Source: DATAWZ01 sp036266975
GTDB taxonomy: Bacteria; Actinomycetota; Thermoleophilia; Solirubrobacterales; Solirubrobacteraceae
Direction of reading: 5' to 3'
Assembly (NCBI GenBank): GCA_036266975.1
Contig: DATAWZ010000143.1
Coordinates: forward strand, 1 to 8,358
DNA: 8,358 nt
Position numbers and translations under genes: made by a program. The notes under the pieces were generated by a model, which saw only the letters and a program-made list of their open reading frames with translations, made no database searches and had not been told where the DNA came from. Below are positions 1 to 6,307 of this stretch, in pieces (position 1 is the stretch's first letter; the number at the start of each line of letters is the position of its first letter).

Positions 1-95
1 CACTCGCGCTTCGCGCTCGGCCTCCACGACGACAGCCGCGGGGACAACACCCCAGGCGTTCCGTCCGGCGGCAGCGCTACCTTCCCCGCGTCACA

Positions 96-120
96 TCCAC
101 CACCGCTCACTCGTGGTGGA
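96..120. repeat. perfect 8-bp inverted repeat with 9-nt loop
   Basis: TCCACCAC at 96-103 pairs exactly with GTGGTGGA at 113-120 around a 9-nt loop. No T-run follows on either strand, so a Rho-independent terminator is not shown. It could be a protein-binding dyad or an RNA hairpin near the end of a gene lying to the left; its role is unknown. Confidence 0.6.
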
Positions 121-186
121 CCGACAAACGGGGTCCGGTCATCATCATCCCGGCGAACTCGTCCAGCCAGGCGAACGCGCCACCAC

Positions 187-206
187 CGCTACGCGGGCGC
201 GTAGCG
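187..206. repeat. perfect 9-bp inverted repeat, 2-nt centre
   Basis: CGCTACGCG at 187-195 is followed after GG by its exact complement CGCGTAGCG at 198-206. The near-contiguous dyad looks more like a site for a dimeric DNA-binding protein than an RNA hairpin, since the loop is too small to close without losing a base pair. It lies in non-coding DNA 80 bp from the other inverted repeat. No gene start next to it explains it. Confidence 0.5.
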
Positions 207-468
207 CGGGGCTTGACCGGCAGCGATAACCGCCCCCGAGCCCCGGGGAGCCCTACCGTGGGCGCGCTCACGAGCGGCCCGAATCTACCTCGGTACGAAC
301 GGCAACCTTCACGAGGTCCCTCCTCCACCAAGAGAGCGCTATTCGCATCCGAACGTACCCGTTCCCCCATCGCGGGGCGAGGCGCCCGTCATAACTCAGA
401 CGGATACGAGTAACGGTGAATGGCCAGCGGTCATAAATCGGACGACCGCCGCCGCGGTGAGGGTGAAC

Positions 469-2679
469 TCAGAGGTCGGCGAGCACGCGCCCGACGTCCT
501 CGAGCCCGAACCGCGCCGAGCGCTCCAGCTCGGTGCTGGGCGGCGAGGGCAAGTCCGAGGGGACCCACCACTGCACGCCCTCCTGCCCGAGTCGGGATGC
601 CGCGCGTCGCGCACGGGCCACGCCGGCGCTGTCGGGCGGGGCCAGGCGCGCGATGCGGTCGAGCACGCCGAGGGCCAGCTCGCGCGTCTCGCGCTCGCCC
701 GCACGGGCCCGCTCGGCCGCCGCTGCCACGATGCGCTCGAGCAACGGGCCGTCGCGCGAGGGAAAGCCGAGCGCGTGCAGCGCCTCGGGGTCGTGCGTGT
801 GCAGCACCTCGGCGAGCGCGAGCCAGTCATCGGCGCCCGCGAGCGTCATGCCGGTAGCCGACGGGCGCAGCTCGGCCCAGCTGATTGCCGGCTGGGGCGC
901 GGGCCCGGCCGAGGAGACCCGGAGCGCGGCGGTGTACCAGGCGTCGAGCAGGAACGCCGACAGCGCCCGGCCCTGGCGGTCCCACGCGCGGCGCGCGGTC
1001 GCCAGGGCCTCGCGGGCGAAGGCGACCGCCTCGCCCACCGACGCGGCGTCGAGCTCCGCGTCGGCGCCGCACGGCAGCGCGAGCAGGAGCGCGGCGACGT
1101 CGCGGTCCTCGCCCTCGCGCAGTAGCGCCGCGCTGCGGTCGGCGAGCGCGTCCCAGTCCCCATCCAGCAGCAGCAGCGGCAGCGAGCGCTCGCCGCCGGC
1201 CCCGCCGGCGCGCGAGAGCGCGAGCAGCGCGCCGTACGGCCCGCACGCGCGCAGGAAGCGCTGGCGCGCGCCGGCGTCGTCGGCGAGCTCGTCGATGACC
1301 AGGTCGCGCCAGCTGGGGTGGACCCAGCCGATCCCCAGCGGCGAGACGTGCAGGAAGTGGTCGCTCAGGCGGTCGACGAGCTCGACCGGCGGGCGCGAGA
1401 GCCCGCCGGGATACTGGCGCCGCAGCGTGGCGGCGAGCGCGCGCTCGTCGACCAGGCCCGCGGGCGCGTCGAGCAGCGCGATCAGCAGCGCGCGGTGCTC
1501 GGCGCCGAGCGCCCGGTAGGAGACGCGCATCGCGTCGGTCGGCGTGGTGAGCTGGGCGCGCACGAGCGCGGCGATCGCCTCGCCGTCCTCCCCGCCGGGT
1601 CGGCCGAGCAGGTCGATCTGGGTGTCGATCAACCGCCGGATCCGCTCGGGGGTGAAGTGCGGGTGCTCGACGATCGCGACCGCCTCGCGGCGCAGGGCCG
1701 CTCGCGCGGGCGCGCTCGCGCCGTGGTCCTTGGCGTGGCGGAAGAGGATCAGCGCCTTCTCCTCGAGCGCGAGGTCGCTCGCGTCGACGAGGACCTCACC
1801 GGGGGCGGGGAAGCGCTCGGCGCCGCGCTCGCGCTGGACGCGGCGCAGCCCCGCCCTCAGCGGCGCCGGCCGCGACGTCCAGATCAGCCAGTGGCGCTCG
1901 TCGAGCTCGCGCAGGATCCGTCCCAGTTCGCGTGCCCAGCGCTCGGCGGCGTCGGCGCGGTACTCGGTCGAGCCGAACGCGTCGTCGGCGACGAACACCT
2001 GGCCGCGCTTCGGGTCCCGGGCGGCCCGCAGCTGGTCGGGATTCGTGCATTCGTGGGCCTCCCAGCCGTCGCTGAGCTGGGCCAGCGCGATCATCCGCGC
2101 GATCGCCGTCTTGCCCATCTCCGGCGGCCCGGTGAGCACCACGAACCGGTGGCGCCCGAGCACCTCGCGGGCCCGCTGGTAGGCGGCGGTGGCCACGAAC
2201 ACCCGCGCGAGCGCCTGGGCGGCGTCGACGTCGAGGGTCGAGCGCTTGCGGGCGCGGGGGTCGATCAGCGCCCCCAGATCGCGCAGGCCGAGCAGGGCGG
2301 GGAGCGCCGCCCGGATCGAGGGGTGCCGATCGACGATCACGCCGAGCTCGCTCGGCCCGAGCACCGCGCCGCGGTCGGTCGCACACGGCGCCCCGGCCTC
2401 GCTTCGGTTGGTGAGCACCAGCGTCGCCCCGGGGGCCGGCGTGAAGCGAGTGCTCGGCGCTCCCGCGGACCCGCGGACCCACCGCACGAGGATCCGCACC
2501 GGTCCGGCCAGGCGTACGTCCGCGCCATCGAGCCGCACCGGCCCCGGGACCAGCGCGACGCGGTCCCCGTCGGCTCGCCCCTGCCAGGCCAACTCGCCCA
2601 GCCCCGCCTCGCTCGTCAGCACCAGTTCGCACAGGCGCTCGAACTGCAGCCAGCCGAGCGCGTCGAAGGAGTGGGGCAC
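469..2679 (-). CDS. nSTAND3-type NTPase with degenerate N-terminal domain
   Basis: A 736-residue cytoplasmic protein with no signal peptide or membrane segment. The nSTAND3-like P-loop core starts near residue 160. The Walker A GPPEMGKT is at 184-191, the Walker B QVFVADDAFG at 227-236, and a sensor segment WLIWTSRPAPLRAG follows at 264-277. The HPSWRDL motif at 454-460 matches the conserved HPS-x-x-D element after the helical part in this group. The C-terminal 270 residues are helical and Leu/Ala-rich and carry no motif I recognise. The first 130 residues occupy the place where many relatives carry an Mrr-like nuclease; WLQFERLCELV and GRADGD recall that fold, but no clear (Q/E)xK is visible, so nuclease activity is doubtful. 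The start is GTG at 2679, with GGAG at 2693-2696 at a long 13-nt spacing. The upstream gene ends only 19 bp away, so co-transcription and coupling are likely. STAND ATPases commonly act as oligomerising switches in defence or signalling; that role here is inference. Confidence 0.85.
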   Translation of the reverse strand: MPHSFDALGWLQFERLCELVLTSEAGLGELAWQGRADGDRVALVPGPVRLDGADVRLAGPVRILVRWVRGSAGAPSTRFTPAPGATLVLTNRSEAGAPCATDRGAVLGPSELGVIVDRHPSIRAALPALLGLRDLGALIDPRARKRSTLDVDAAQALARVFVATAAYQRAREVLGRHRFVVLTGPPEMGKTAIARMIALAQLSDGWEAHECTNPDQLRAARDPKRGQVFVADDAFGSTEYRADAAERWARELGRILRELDERHWLIWTSRPAPLRAGLRRVQRERGAERFPAPGEVLVDASDLALEEKALILFRHAKDHGASAPARAALRREAVAIVEHPHFTPERIRRLIDTQIDLLGRPGGEDGEAIAALVRAQLTTPTDAMRVSYRALGAEHRALLIALLDAPAGLVDERALAATLRRQYPGGLSRPPVELVDRLSDHFLHVSPLGIGWVHPSWRDLVIDELADDAGARQRFLRACGPYGALLALSRAGGAGGERSLPLLLLDGDWDALADRSAALLREGEDRDVAALLLALPCGADAELDAASVGEAVAFAREALATARRAWDRQGRALSAFLLDAWYTAALRVSSAGPAPQPAISWAELRPSATGMTLAGADDWLALAEVLHTHDPEALHALGFPSRDGPLLERIVAAAAERARAGERETRELALGVLDRIARLAPPDSAGVARARRAASRLGQEGVQWWVPSDLPSPPSTELERSARFGLEDVGRVLADL

Positions 2680-2698
2680 ACGCCCACGATAGCTCCGT

Positions 2699-3970
2699 TC
2701 AGCCCGCGCGCGCGCCCAGCAGGACCAGGCCGAATGGGTTGGTCCCGAGCGACACCGGCAGCGGGATCGGGGAGCCCGGCATCTCGCTCAGCGTCCCGCT
2801 CGGGGAGATCCGCAGCGAGTGCAGCAGCTGGCCCTGTCCGGCCGGCACGAGCTTGGCGACCTGGCGCGGGGTGATGATGAACAGGAAGCGTCCGGTCGGG
2901 TCGATCCGCAGGTTCCATGAGTTCCCGCCGCCGGGCAGCGAGAGGGTCTGCAGCACGGTCGGCCTGCGCGGGTTGCCCGACAGGTCCCACGCGGTGACGC
3001 TGTCGCTGCCGGCGTTGGCGAAGTAGACCTCGCGGCCGTTGGGGCTGATCACGCTCCAGCAGGGCAGGAACTGGCCCTCGAGCCACTGCCCCTGGAGCGT
3101 CAGGCGTCCGCTGGCGGTGTAGTCATAGGTGACGATGCTGTTGTGGTTGGGAATGCCGGAGTACAGGACGCCGTCGCGCGCCGACAGGCCGGCGGGCCAG
3201 ACCCGCGGCGCGGTGACGGGCACGATCGAGGGGGGCACCCCGTAGGGCGAGCCCGGGGCCTGGGTCAGGCGGCCGCTGCGCGAGATCTGCAGCACCCGCA
3301 GCAGCCCGCTCTCCTCGGTGGCGAACACCAGGTGCCCGCCGGGCGCGATCAGCACCTGGGTCGGCGCCGAGCGCAGCGGCAGCGTAAAGCGCTGCCCGGT
3401 CGATCGCAGCGCCCCGCCGGGAAGGATGCGCAGCGTGGCGTAGTCGGGCGCGACGGAGCGCAGGCTGCGCACCCCGTCGAGCGCCTTGTCGGCCACCACG
3501 AGCAGGTCCCCGTCGACCCCGATCGACGCCGGCGCGATCCCCTGACTGGGGAACGGCGAGCCGGCGACCGCGGTCAGCGCGCCGTCGGGGGCGACGTGAA
3601 AGGCGGCGATCGTGTCCGAGCCCTGGTTGATCGCGAACAGCAGCGTCCCGCTCGGGTTGGTCACGATCTGCTGGTCGGCGTCGAGCACGCCCCGGTCGAG
3701 CAGGTCGGCGGCGCCGGCGCCGCCGGTCGGATACTCGGTGATCGCCAGCGGCCGCAGCAGCCCGTCGTGGTAGTGCAGCGCGAGCACCGAGTTCTGGTCG
3801 GGCGCGGCGACGTCGCTCTCCACGTAGACCGTGCCGGTGCCCGCCGGCGCGGGACGCAGCCGGTGGTGATGGTGGCGCAGCGCCAGCGCGGCGGCGATGC
3901 CGCCGCCCGCGAGCAGGATGGCCACGAGCCAGGCCAGCGCGAGGCCGCGGCCGCTGCTGAGGGAGGGCAT
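2699..3970 (-). CDS. membrane-anchored lactonase-like (YVTN) beta-propeller
   Basis: A 423-residue protein. Residues 1-32 are a signal anchor: a short polar start, then a hydrophobic stretch at about 9-31, followed by a basic His-rich patch (RHHHH). No lipobox Cys is visible, so the propeller probably stays tethered outside the membrane. The body repeats a blade pattern of the form G-x-LxFAxNxGSDTIxAF...DGxLTxxxGSPF, best seen at about 107-140, 211-243, 311-333 and 359-402, with recurring PGSP turns. This matches the 7-bladed lactonase/6-phosphogluconolactonase-like fold (YVTN repeats). No catalytic residues can be assigned, and many exported relatives have no known enzyme activity, so ligand binding or surface sensing is as likely as lactone hydrolysis. 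The gene is first in a unit with the STAND NTPase. Its ATG has no Shine-Dalgarno but has TAGATT at exactly -12 to -7, which points to a leaderless mRNA. Confidence 0.8.
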   Translation of the reverse strand: MPSLSSGRGLALAWLVAILLAGGGIAAALALRHHHHRLRPAPAGTGTVYVESDVAAPDQNSVLALHYHDGLLRPLAITEYPTGGAGAADLLDRGVLDADQQIVTNPSGTLLFAINQGSDTIAAFHVAPDGALTAVAGSPFPSQGIAPASIGVDGDLLVVADKALDGVRSLRSVAPDYATLRILPGGALRSTGQRFTLPLRSAPTQVLIAPGGHLVFATEESGLLRVLQISRSGRLTQAPGSPYGVPPSIVPVTAPRVWPAGLSARDGVLYSGIPNHNSIVTYDYTASGRLTLQGQWLEGQFLPCWSVISPNGREVYFANAGSDSVTAWDLSGNPRRPTVLQTLSLPGGGNSWNLRIDPTGRFLFIITPRQVAKLVPAGQGQLLHSLRISPSGTLSEMPGSPIPLPVSLGTNPFGLVLLGARAG

Positions 3971-3976
3971 GGGCGA

Positions 3977-3982
3977 AATCTA
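3977..3982 (-). promoter_or_regulatory. -10 hexamer TAGATT, leaderless promoter of propeller gene
   Basis: On the minus strand TAGATT (TANNNT) covers -12 to -7 relative to the A of the ATG at 3970, the geometry of actinobacterial leaderless promoters, where transcription starts at the start codon. No purine-rich ribosome site lies between it and the ATG. It shares the central TA (3981-3982) with the opposite promoter, within the palindrome TCTAGA (3979-3984). No good -35 hexamer is visible. Confidence 0.65.
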
Positions 3983-3986
3983 GACT
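3981..3986 (+). promoter_or_regulatory. -10 hexamer TAGACT, leaderless promoter of GNAT gene
   Basis: TAGACT (TANNNT) occupies exactly -12 to -7 relative to the ATG at 3993, predicting transcription from the A of the start codon. The gap from hexamer to ATG (GCGC CG) has no Shine-Dalgarno. It overlaps the opposing -10 by two bases, and both start codons lie 11.5 bp from the dyad centre at 3981/3982. A weak CTGAGG at 3957-3962 is the only possible -35. Confidence 0.65.
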
Positions 3987-3992
3987 GCGCCG

Positions 3993-4838
3993 ATGGGTCC
4001 CTTGCGCTTCGTGCTCACGGCGGACACCGAGCGCTTCGCCGCGCGCGCCGAGTCCTTTCTGACCGAGCGCATCGAACGCAATGTGATGGCGACGATTCTC
4101 GTGCGGCTGCGCAACGGACAGGTCCCCGGCGCATCGCCGCTGTTCGCGCTCGGGGAGGACGGCGACGGCGTCCTGCGGGCGGTCGCGATGCGCACGCCGC
4201 CCTGGCTGCTGCTGGTCAGCGATCTCGACCCCGCCGACGCACGCTCGCTGATCGCGACGTGGAGCGAGCGCGACCCCGCGCCGCCGGGTGTCACGGGCAC
4301 GCCGCCGTCGGCGCGCGCCGTCGCCGCCGCGTGGGCGGCCCACTCTGGCGGGCGCGCCCATTGCTCGATGGTCGAGGCGATGCACGTGCTCGAGGCGGTC
4401 CGCGATCCGCCGCGCCCGGCGCAGGGCAGCGTTCGTCAGCCACGCCCCGAGGAGCGCGAGACGCTCATCCAGTGGCTTGTCGCCTTCGCCGCCGAGGCCA
4501 CCCGCGTCGGGGGAACCGGGGTCGCGCGCGTCGTCGACAGTCGTATGGCCGACGGCTCGGCGCAGGTGTGGGACGACGGCGAAGCGGTCTCGCTGGTGAT
4601 GACCTCGCCGCAGATCGCCGGGACGGTTCGGATCGGGCCGGTGTACACGCCGCCCGAGCGCCGCGGCCACGGCTACGCGAGCGCCGCGGTCGCCGCCGTG
4701 AGCCGGCTCGCGCTCGCGCGCGGGGCCGAGCGCTGCATGCTCTACACCGACGTCGCGAACCCGACCTCGAACAAGATTTATGCGGACGTCGGCTACCGGC
4801 GGGTGGGCGATTGGGAGGAGCACACCTTCCAGGCGTGA
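3993..4838 (+). CDS. GNAT family N-acetyltransferase (two-domain)
   Basis: A 281-residue soluble protein. The GNAT signature is C-terminal: a beta strand IGPVYTPPE at 214-222, then the acetyl-CoA pyrophosphate loop RRGHGYAS at 223-230 (R/Q-x-x-G-x-G/A), a helix AAVAAVSRLAL, and the motif-B strand and helix LYTDVANPTSNKIYADVGYR at 250-269. The N-terminal 150 residues are a separate domain, perhaps a degenerate GNAT half, which suits the larger COG3393-like acetyltransferases. The acceptor substrate cannot be told from the sequence; resistance, small-molecule or protein acetylation are all possible. It is the first gene of a plus-strand pair with the SnoaL-like protein 5 bp downstream. The start at 3993 is supported by the leaderless -10 element, and any earlier start would run into the divergent gene. 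Confidence 0.85.
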   Translation: MGPLRFVLTADTERFAARAESFLTERIERNVMATILVRLRNGQVPGASPLFALGEDGDGVLRAVAMRTPPWLLLVSDLDPADARSLIATWSERDPAPPGVTGTPPSARAVAAAWAAHSGGRAHCSMVEAMHVLEAVRDPPRPAQGSVRQPRPEERETLIQWLVAFAAEATRVGGTGVARVVDSRMADGSAQVWDDGEAVSLVMTSPQIAGTVRIGPVYTPPERRGHGYASAAVAAVSRLALARGAERCMLYTDVANPTSNKIYADVGYRRVGDWEEHTFQA

Positions 4839-4843
4839 TACGA

Positions 4844-5317
4844 ATGGGCACGATGGTCGACGCTTCGATCGCGCAGCGCTTCTACGACGGTTGGCTGGAC
4901 GCCTGGAACCAGGACGACAGCGATAGCGTGTTCGCGATCGTCACCGAGGACTTCGTCCTGTCGAGCCCGACGACGCGGCTGACCGGGATGCCGGTCGACA
5001 ATGCGGAGGCGCTGCGCGACTACATCGTCTACATCCGCTCGGCCTACCCGGACCTCATCTTCACGCAGACCGGCCCGCCGATGTTCGCACTCGACGAGCC
5101 GACGGTCGGGTTCCCCTGGCGGGGCACCGGTACCTTCAAGGGGGCGCTGCGCCCGCCCGGGATCATCGGCACCGGTCGCCCGTTCGTGTTCACCGGCGTG
5201 GAGGTCTTCACCTTCCGCGGGGAGCGCGCCTGTCACCTGCGCGCCTCCTACGACCTGCTGCGGCTGATGCGCCAGATCGGCGTCCTCGAGGGCTCCTTCT
5301 CGCCGACCGAGGGCTGA
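4844..5317 (+). CDS. SnoaL-like / NTF2-fold protein (ester-cyclase type)
   Basis: A 157-residue single-domain protein the size of SnoaL-like cyclases. Features are an N-terminal helix with QRFYDGWLDAWNQDD (11-25), a strand with EDFVLSSPT, a helix ALRDYIVYIRSAYPDLIF (56-73), a beta sheet with GFPWRGTGTFKG (89-100), and the characteristic end FTGVEVFTFRGERACHL followed by DLLRLMRQIGVL (137-148). The family includes polyketide cyclases, ketosteroid-isomerase-like enzymes and many binding proteins of unknown role, so the reaction is not assigned. The reading frame is open far upstream, but that part is antisense to other genes. ATG 4844 follows the GNAT stop by 5 bp with only a weak AGGCG, so translation is probably coupled; ATG 4853 is an alternative. 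It ends almost against the decayed minus-strand locus. Confidence 0.8.
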   Translation: MGTMVDASIAQRFYDGWLDAWNQDDSDSVFAIVTEDFVLSSPTTRLTGMPVDNAEALRDYIVYIRSAYPDLIFTQTGPPMFALDEPTVGFPWRGTGTFKGALRPPGIIGTGRPFVFTGVEVFTFRGERACHLRASYDLLRLMRQIGVLEGSFSPTEG

Positions 5318-5328
5318 CCGGCGACAGC

Positions 5329-6307
5329 TCAGCGGCTGCGTGCTGACCGCGCCGCCCGTGCCCGTGAGCTGCGCGCTCCAGGCCGCGTGCGTCGCCCGGC
5401 CACCAGGCCACGAACCAGCCGCCGGCCACGCTCGTCTGCACCTGCCTGCGGTCGCCGAGCGACAGCGAGACCGCGCTGACCCCAGCGCCGACGCGGCCCT
5501 CGATCGCCCGCTGCTGGGGCCCGCCGGTCGTGCCGCTGCCGCTGCCGTAGTTGTCGTCGACCGCGATCTGGCCGGCGCCCACCTCGCCCGGCGTCGCGCT
5601 GCCGGTGCTGATCGCGAGCGCGCCGCGTGGCTGCGGCCAGGCAGGCGGCGATCGTCTGCCCGCGCTGGAAGAGCGCGAGCGTATAGTGGCACCTCCTGCA
5701 AATCCGCTCCCGCTTCGCGGCTGCAAATCTTCGCCTGGCGGCGTCCTCGGAAGCCGGAATAGCGCTGCTGTTCCGGCTCCCTGCGTCCTGGCCATGCTCG
5801 ATTTTCGCTCGCGAATCGACGACCGGATTTACACGAGGCACCAATAGGGGCCCTCTCGTCGGTGGGCAGCGCCGTCCACGGAGTCGAGCTCGCTGGTGGC
5901 ACCTCGAGCGACGGTGGGCCGAGCGCACCGCCGGGGCGGCCACGTCGGCGCGGACGACGGCGCACAGGCCCGCGGCCCGCGCGCTCCCTGCCCGCGGTAG
6001 CGACAGGCGGGCGCCCCTCGCCCGCACCACCGGTCCGGGGGTCGGCGCCCCGCTGGTCAGCGCGAGCGCCCGCAGCGGGTGATCGAGCGAGGTCAGGCAC
6101 TCCCGCCCGGCGGCCGCGCTCGACGCGTCGGGGACGTGCCGCCGGCGCCGGCCACCACGAACGCGACGGCCGCGGTGGCGGTCACGCCGACGCCGCGACC
6201 GCCCCGGTGCGCGCCCGCCGGCGCGGGGCGCGAGCCGCGGCGCGGCGTGCGCTGGCCGCGACCAGGTCGGCCCCGACCTGCTGAAAGAACTTGGGCTGCT
6301 CGCTCAT
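5329..6307 (-). pseudogene. decayed sigma-adjacent membrane protein, interrupted by palindromic insertion
   Basis: Gene-like fragments lie in order on the minus strand but in different frames. ATG 6307 overlaps the sigma stop (ATGA) and gives MSEQPKFFQQVGADL with a basic stretch, stopping at 6182. The membrane segment VTATAAVAFVVAGAGG is in a second frame. HVPDASS...SLDHPLRALALTSGAP is in a third, then VARGATSELDSVDG...REGPY. After the insertion come TLALFQRGQTI, then WPQPRGALAISTG through GGWFVAWWPGD, and finally HAAWSAQLTGTGGAVS in yet another frame. That is at least five frameshifts. Two of them, near 5640 and 5395, can be explained by loss of one 5-bp unit of a short tandem repeat. An N-terminal basic segment, one membrane helix and a C-terminal GWF-x-AWWPG domain resemble small proteins encoded beside ECF-like sigma genes in this type of organism, possibly anti-sigma factors; that identity is inference. 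Long shadow frames on both strands here are Arg/Ala/Pro noise. Confidence 0.65.
5687..5843. mobile_element. 157-bp MITE-like palindromic insertion with 4-bp target duplication
   Basis: The segment is an imperfect palindrome centred on 5765. The outer 20 bp (5687-5706 against 5824-5843) match at 16 positions, starting TGG and ending AAATCCG. Inner matches keep the same centre: TTCGCG at 5714-5719, AAATC at 5725-5729, TGGC at 5736-5739, and a perfect 8-bp core AGCCGGAA/TTCCGGCT at 5752-5759 and 5771-5778. Directly outside both ends is ATAG (5683-5686 and 5844-5847), as expected of a target-site duplication. Removing the element and one ATAG (161 bp) joins REGPY to TLALFQRGQTI in one frame on the minus strand. 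By hand count it is about 63% GC, clearly below its surroundings. There is no transposase, so it would have moved in trans. I know no family it belongs to. Confidence 0.7.

Larger units (their letters stand above)
1..468. other. left-edge region without a convincing gene
   Basis: No open frame here looks like a real gene. Frame 1 of the plus strand is open from the window edge to a TAG at 202-204, and its first 30 or so codons mostly end in G or C. It could be the tail of a gene entering from the left, but the opposite strand reads with similar bias over the same stretch, so I do not call it. From about 205 to 420 third-position GC drops and codons become mixed, as in intergenic DNA. The stretch holds two perfect inverted repeats (annotated separately) and, just past the stop of the NTPase gene, a short GC-rich hairpin at 445-458 with no T-run, a weak terminator candidate at best. 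Confidence 0.6.

Noticed and set aside
1..204. 3' end of a gene entering from the left on the plus strand
   Set aside because: GC-ending codons are suggestive for about 30 codons, but the opposite strand shows the same bias and the remainder degrades to Arg-rich noise before the stop.
268..312. Minus-strand 14-codon mini-frame starting GTG after a GGAGGAGGG ribosome-site-like stretch
   Set aside because: A possible leader peptide, but it is very short, has no gene or attenuator downstream in that direction within the window, and could arise by chance.
213..413. Plus-strand 66-codon frame with a TTG start
   Set aside because: Third-position GC is far below that of the real genes here, it has no ribosome site, and it contains no recognisable motif.
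1318..2874. Plus-strand open frame of 518 codons opposite the STAND NTPase
   Set aside because: Antisense shadow: its composition is low-complexity Arg/Ala/Gly/Pro with no domain, while the minus strand encodes clear Walker motifs throughout.
3123..4823. Minus-strand open frame of 566 codons across the propeller and GNAT genes
   Set aside because: Shadow frame rich in Arg and Ala; it covers two genes that have recognisable motifs in other frames and strands.
3143..4843. Upstream extension of the SnoaL-like frame, giving 724 codons in total
   Set aside because: This part is antisense to the propeller gene and out of frame with the GNAT gene; only the last 157 codons have protein-like sequence.
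5752..5778. 8-bp hairpin as a Rho-independent terminator
   Set aside because: No T-run follows on either strand, and it is the exact centre of the larger 157-bp palindrome, which explains it better.
4793..6100. Minus-strand open frame of 435 codons over the SnoaL-like gene and the decayed locus
   Set aside because: Mostly shadow; only a short piece near 5330-5395 reads as the displaced C-terminus of the decayed partner gene.
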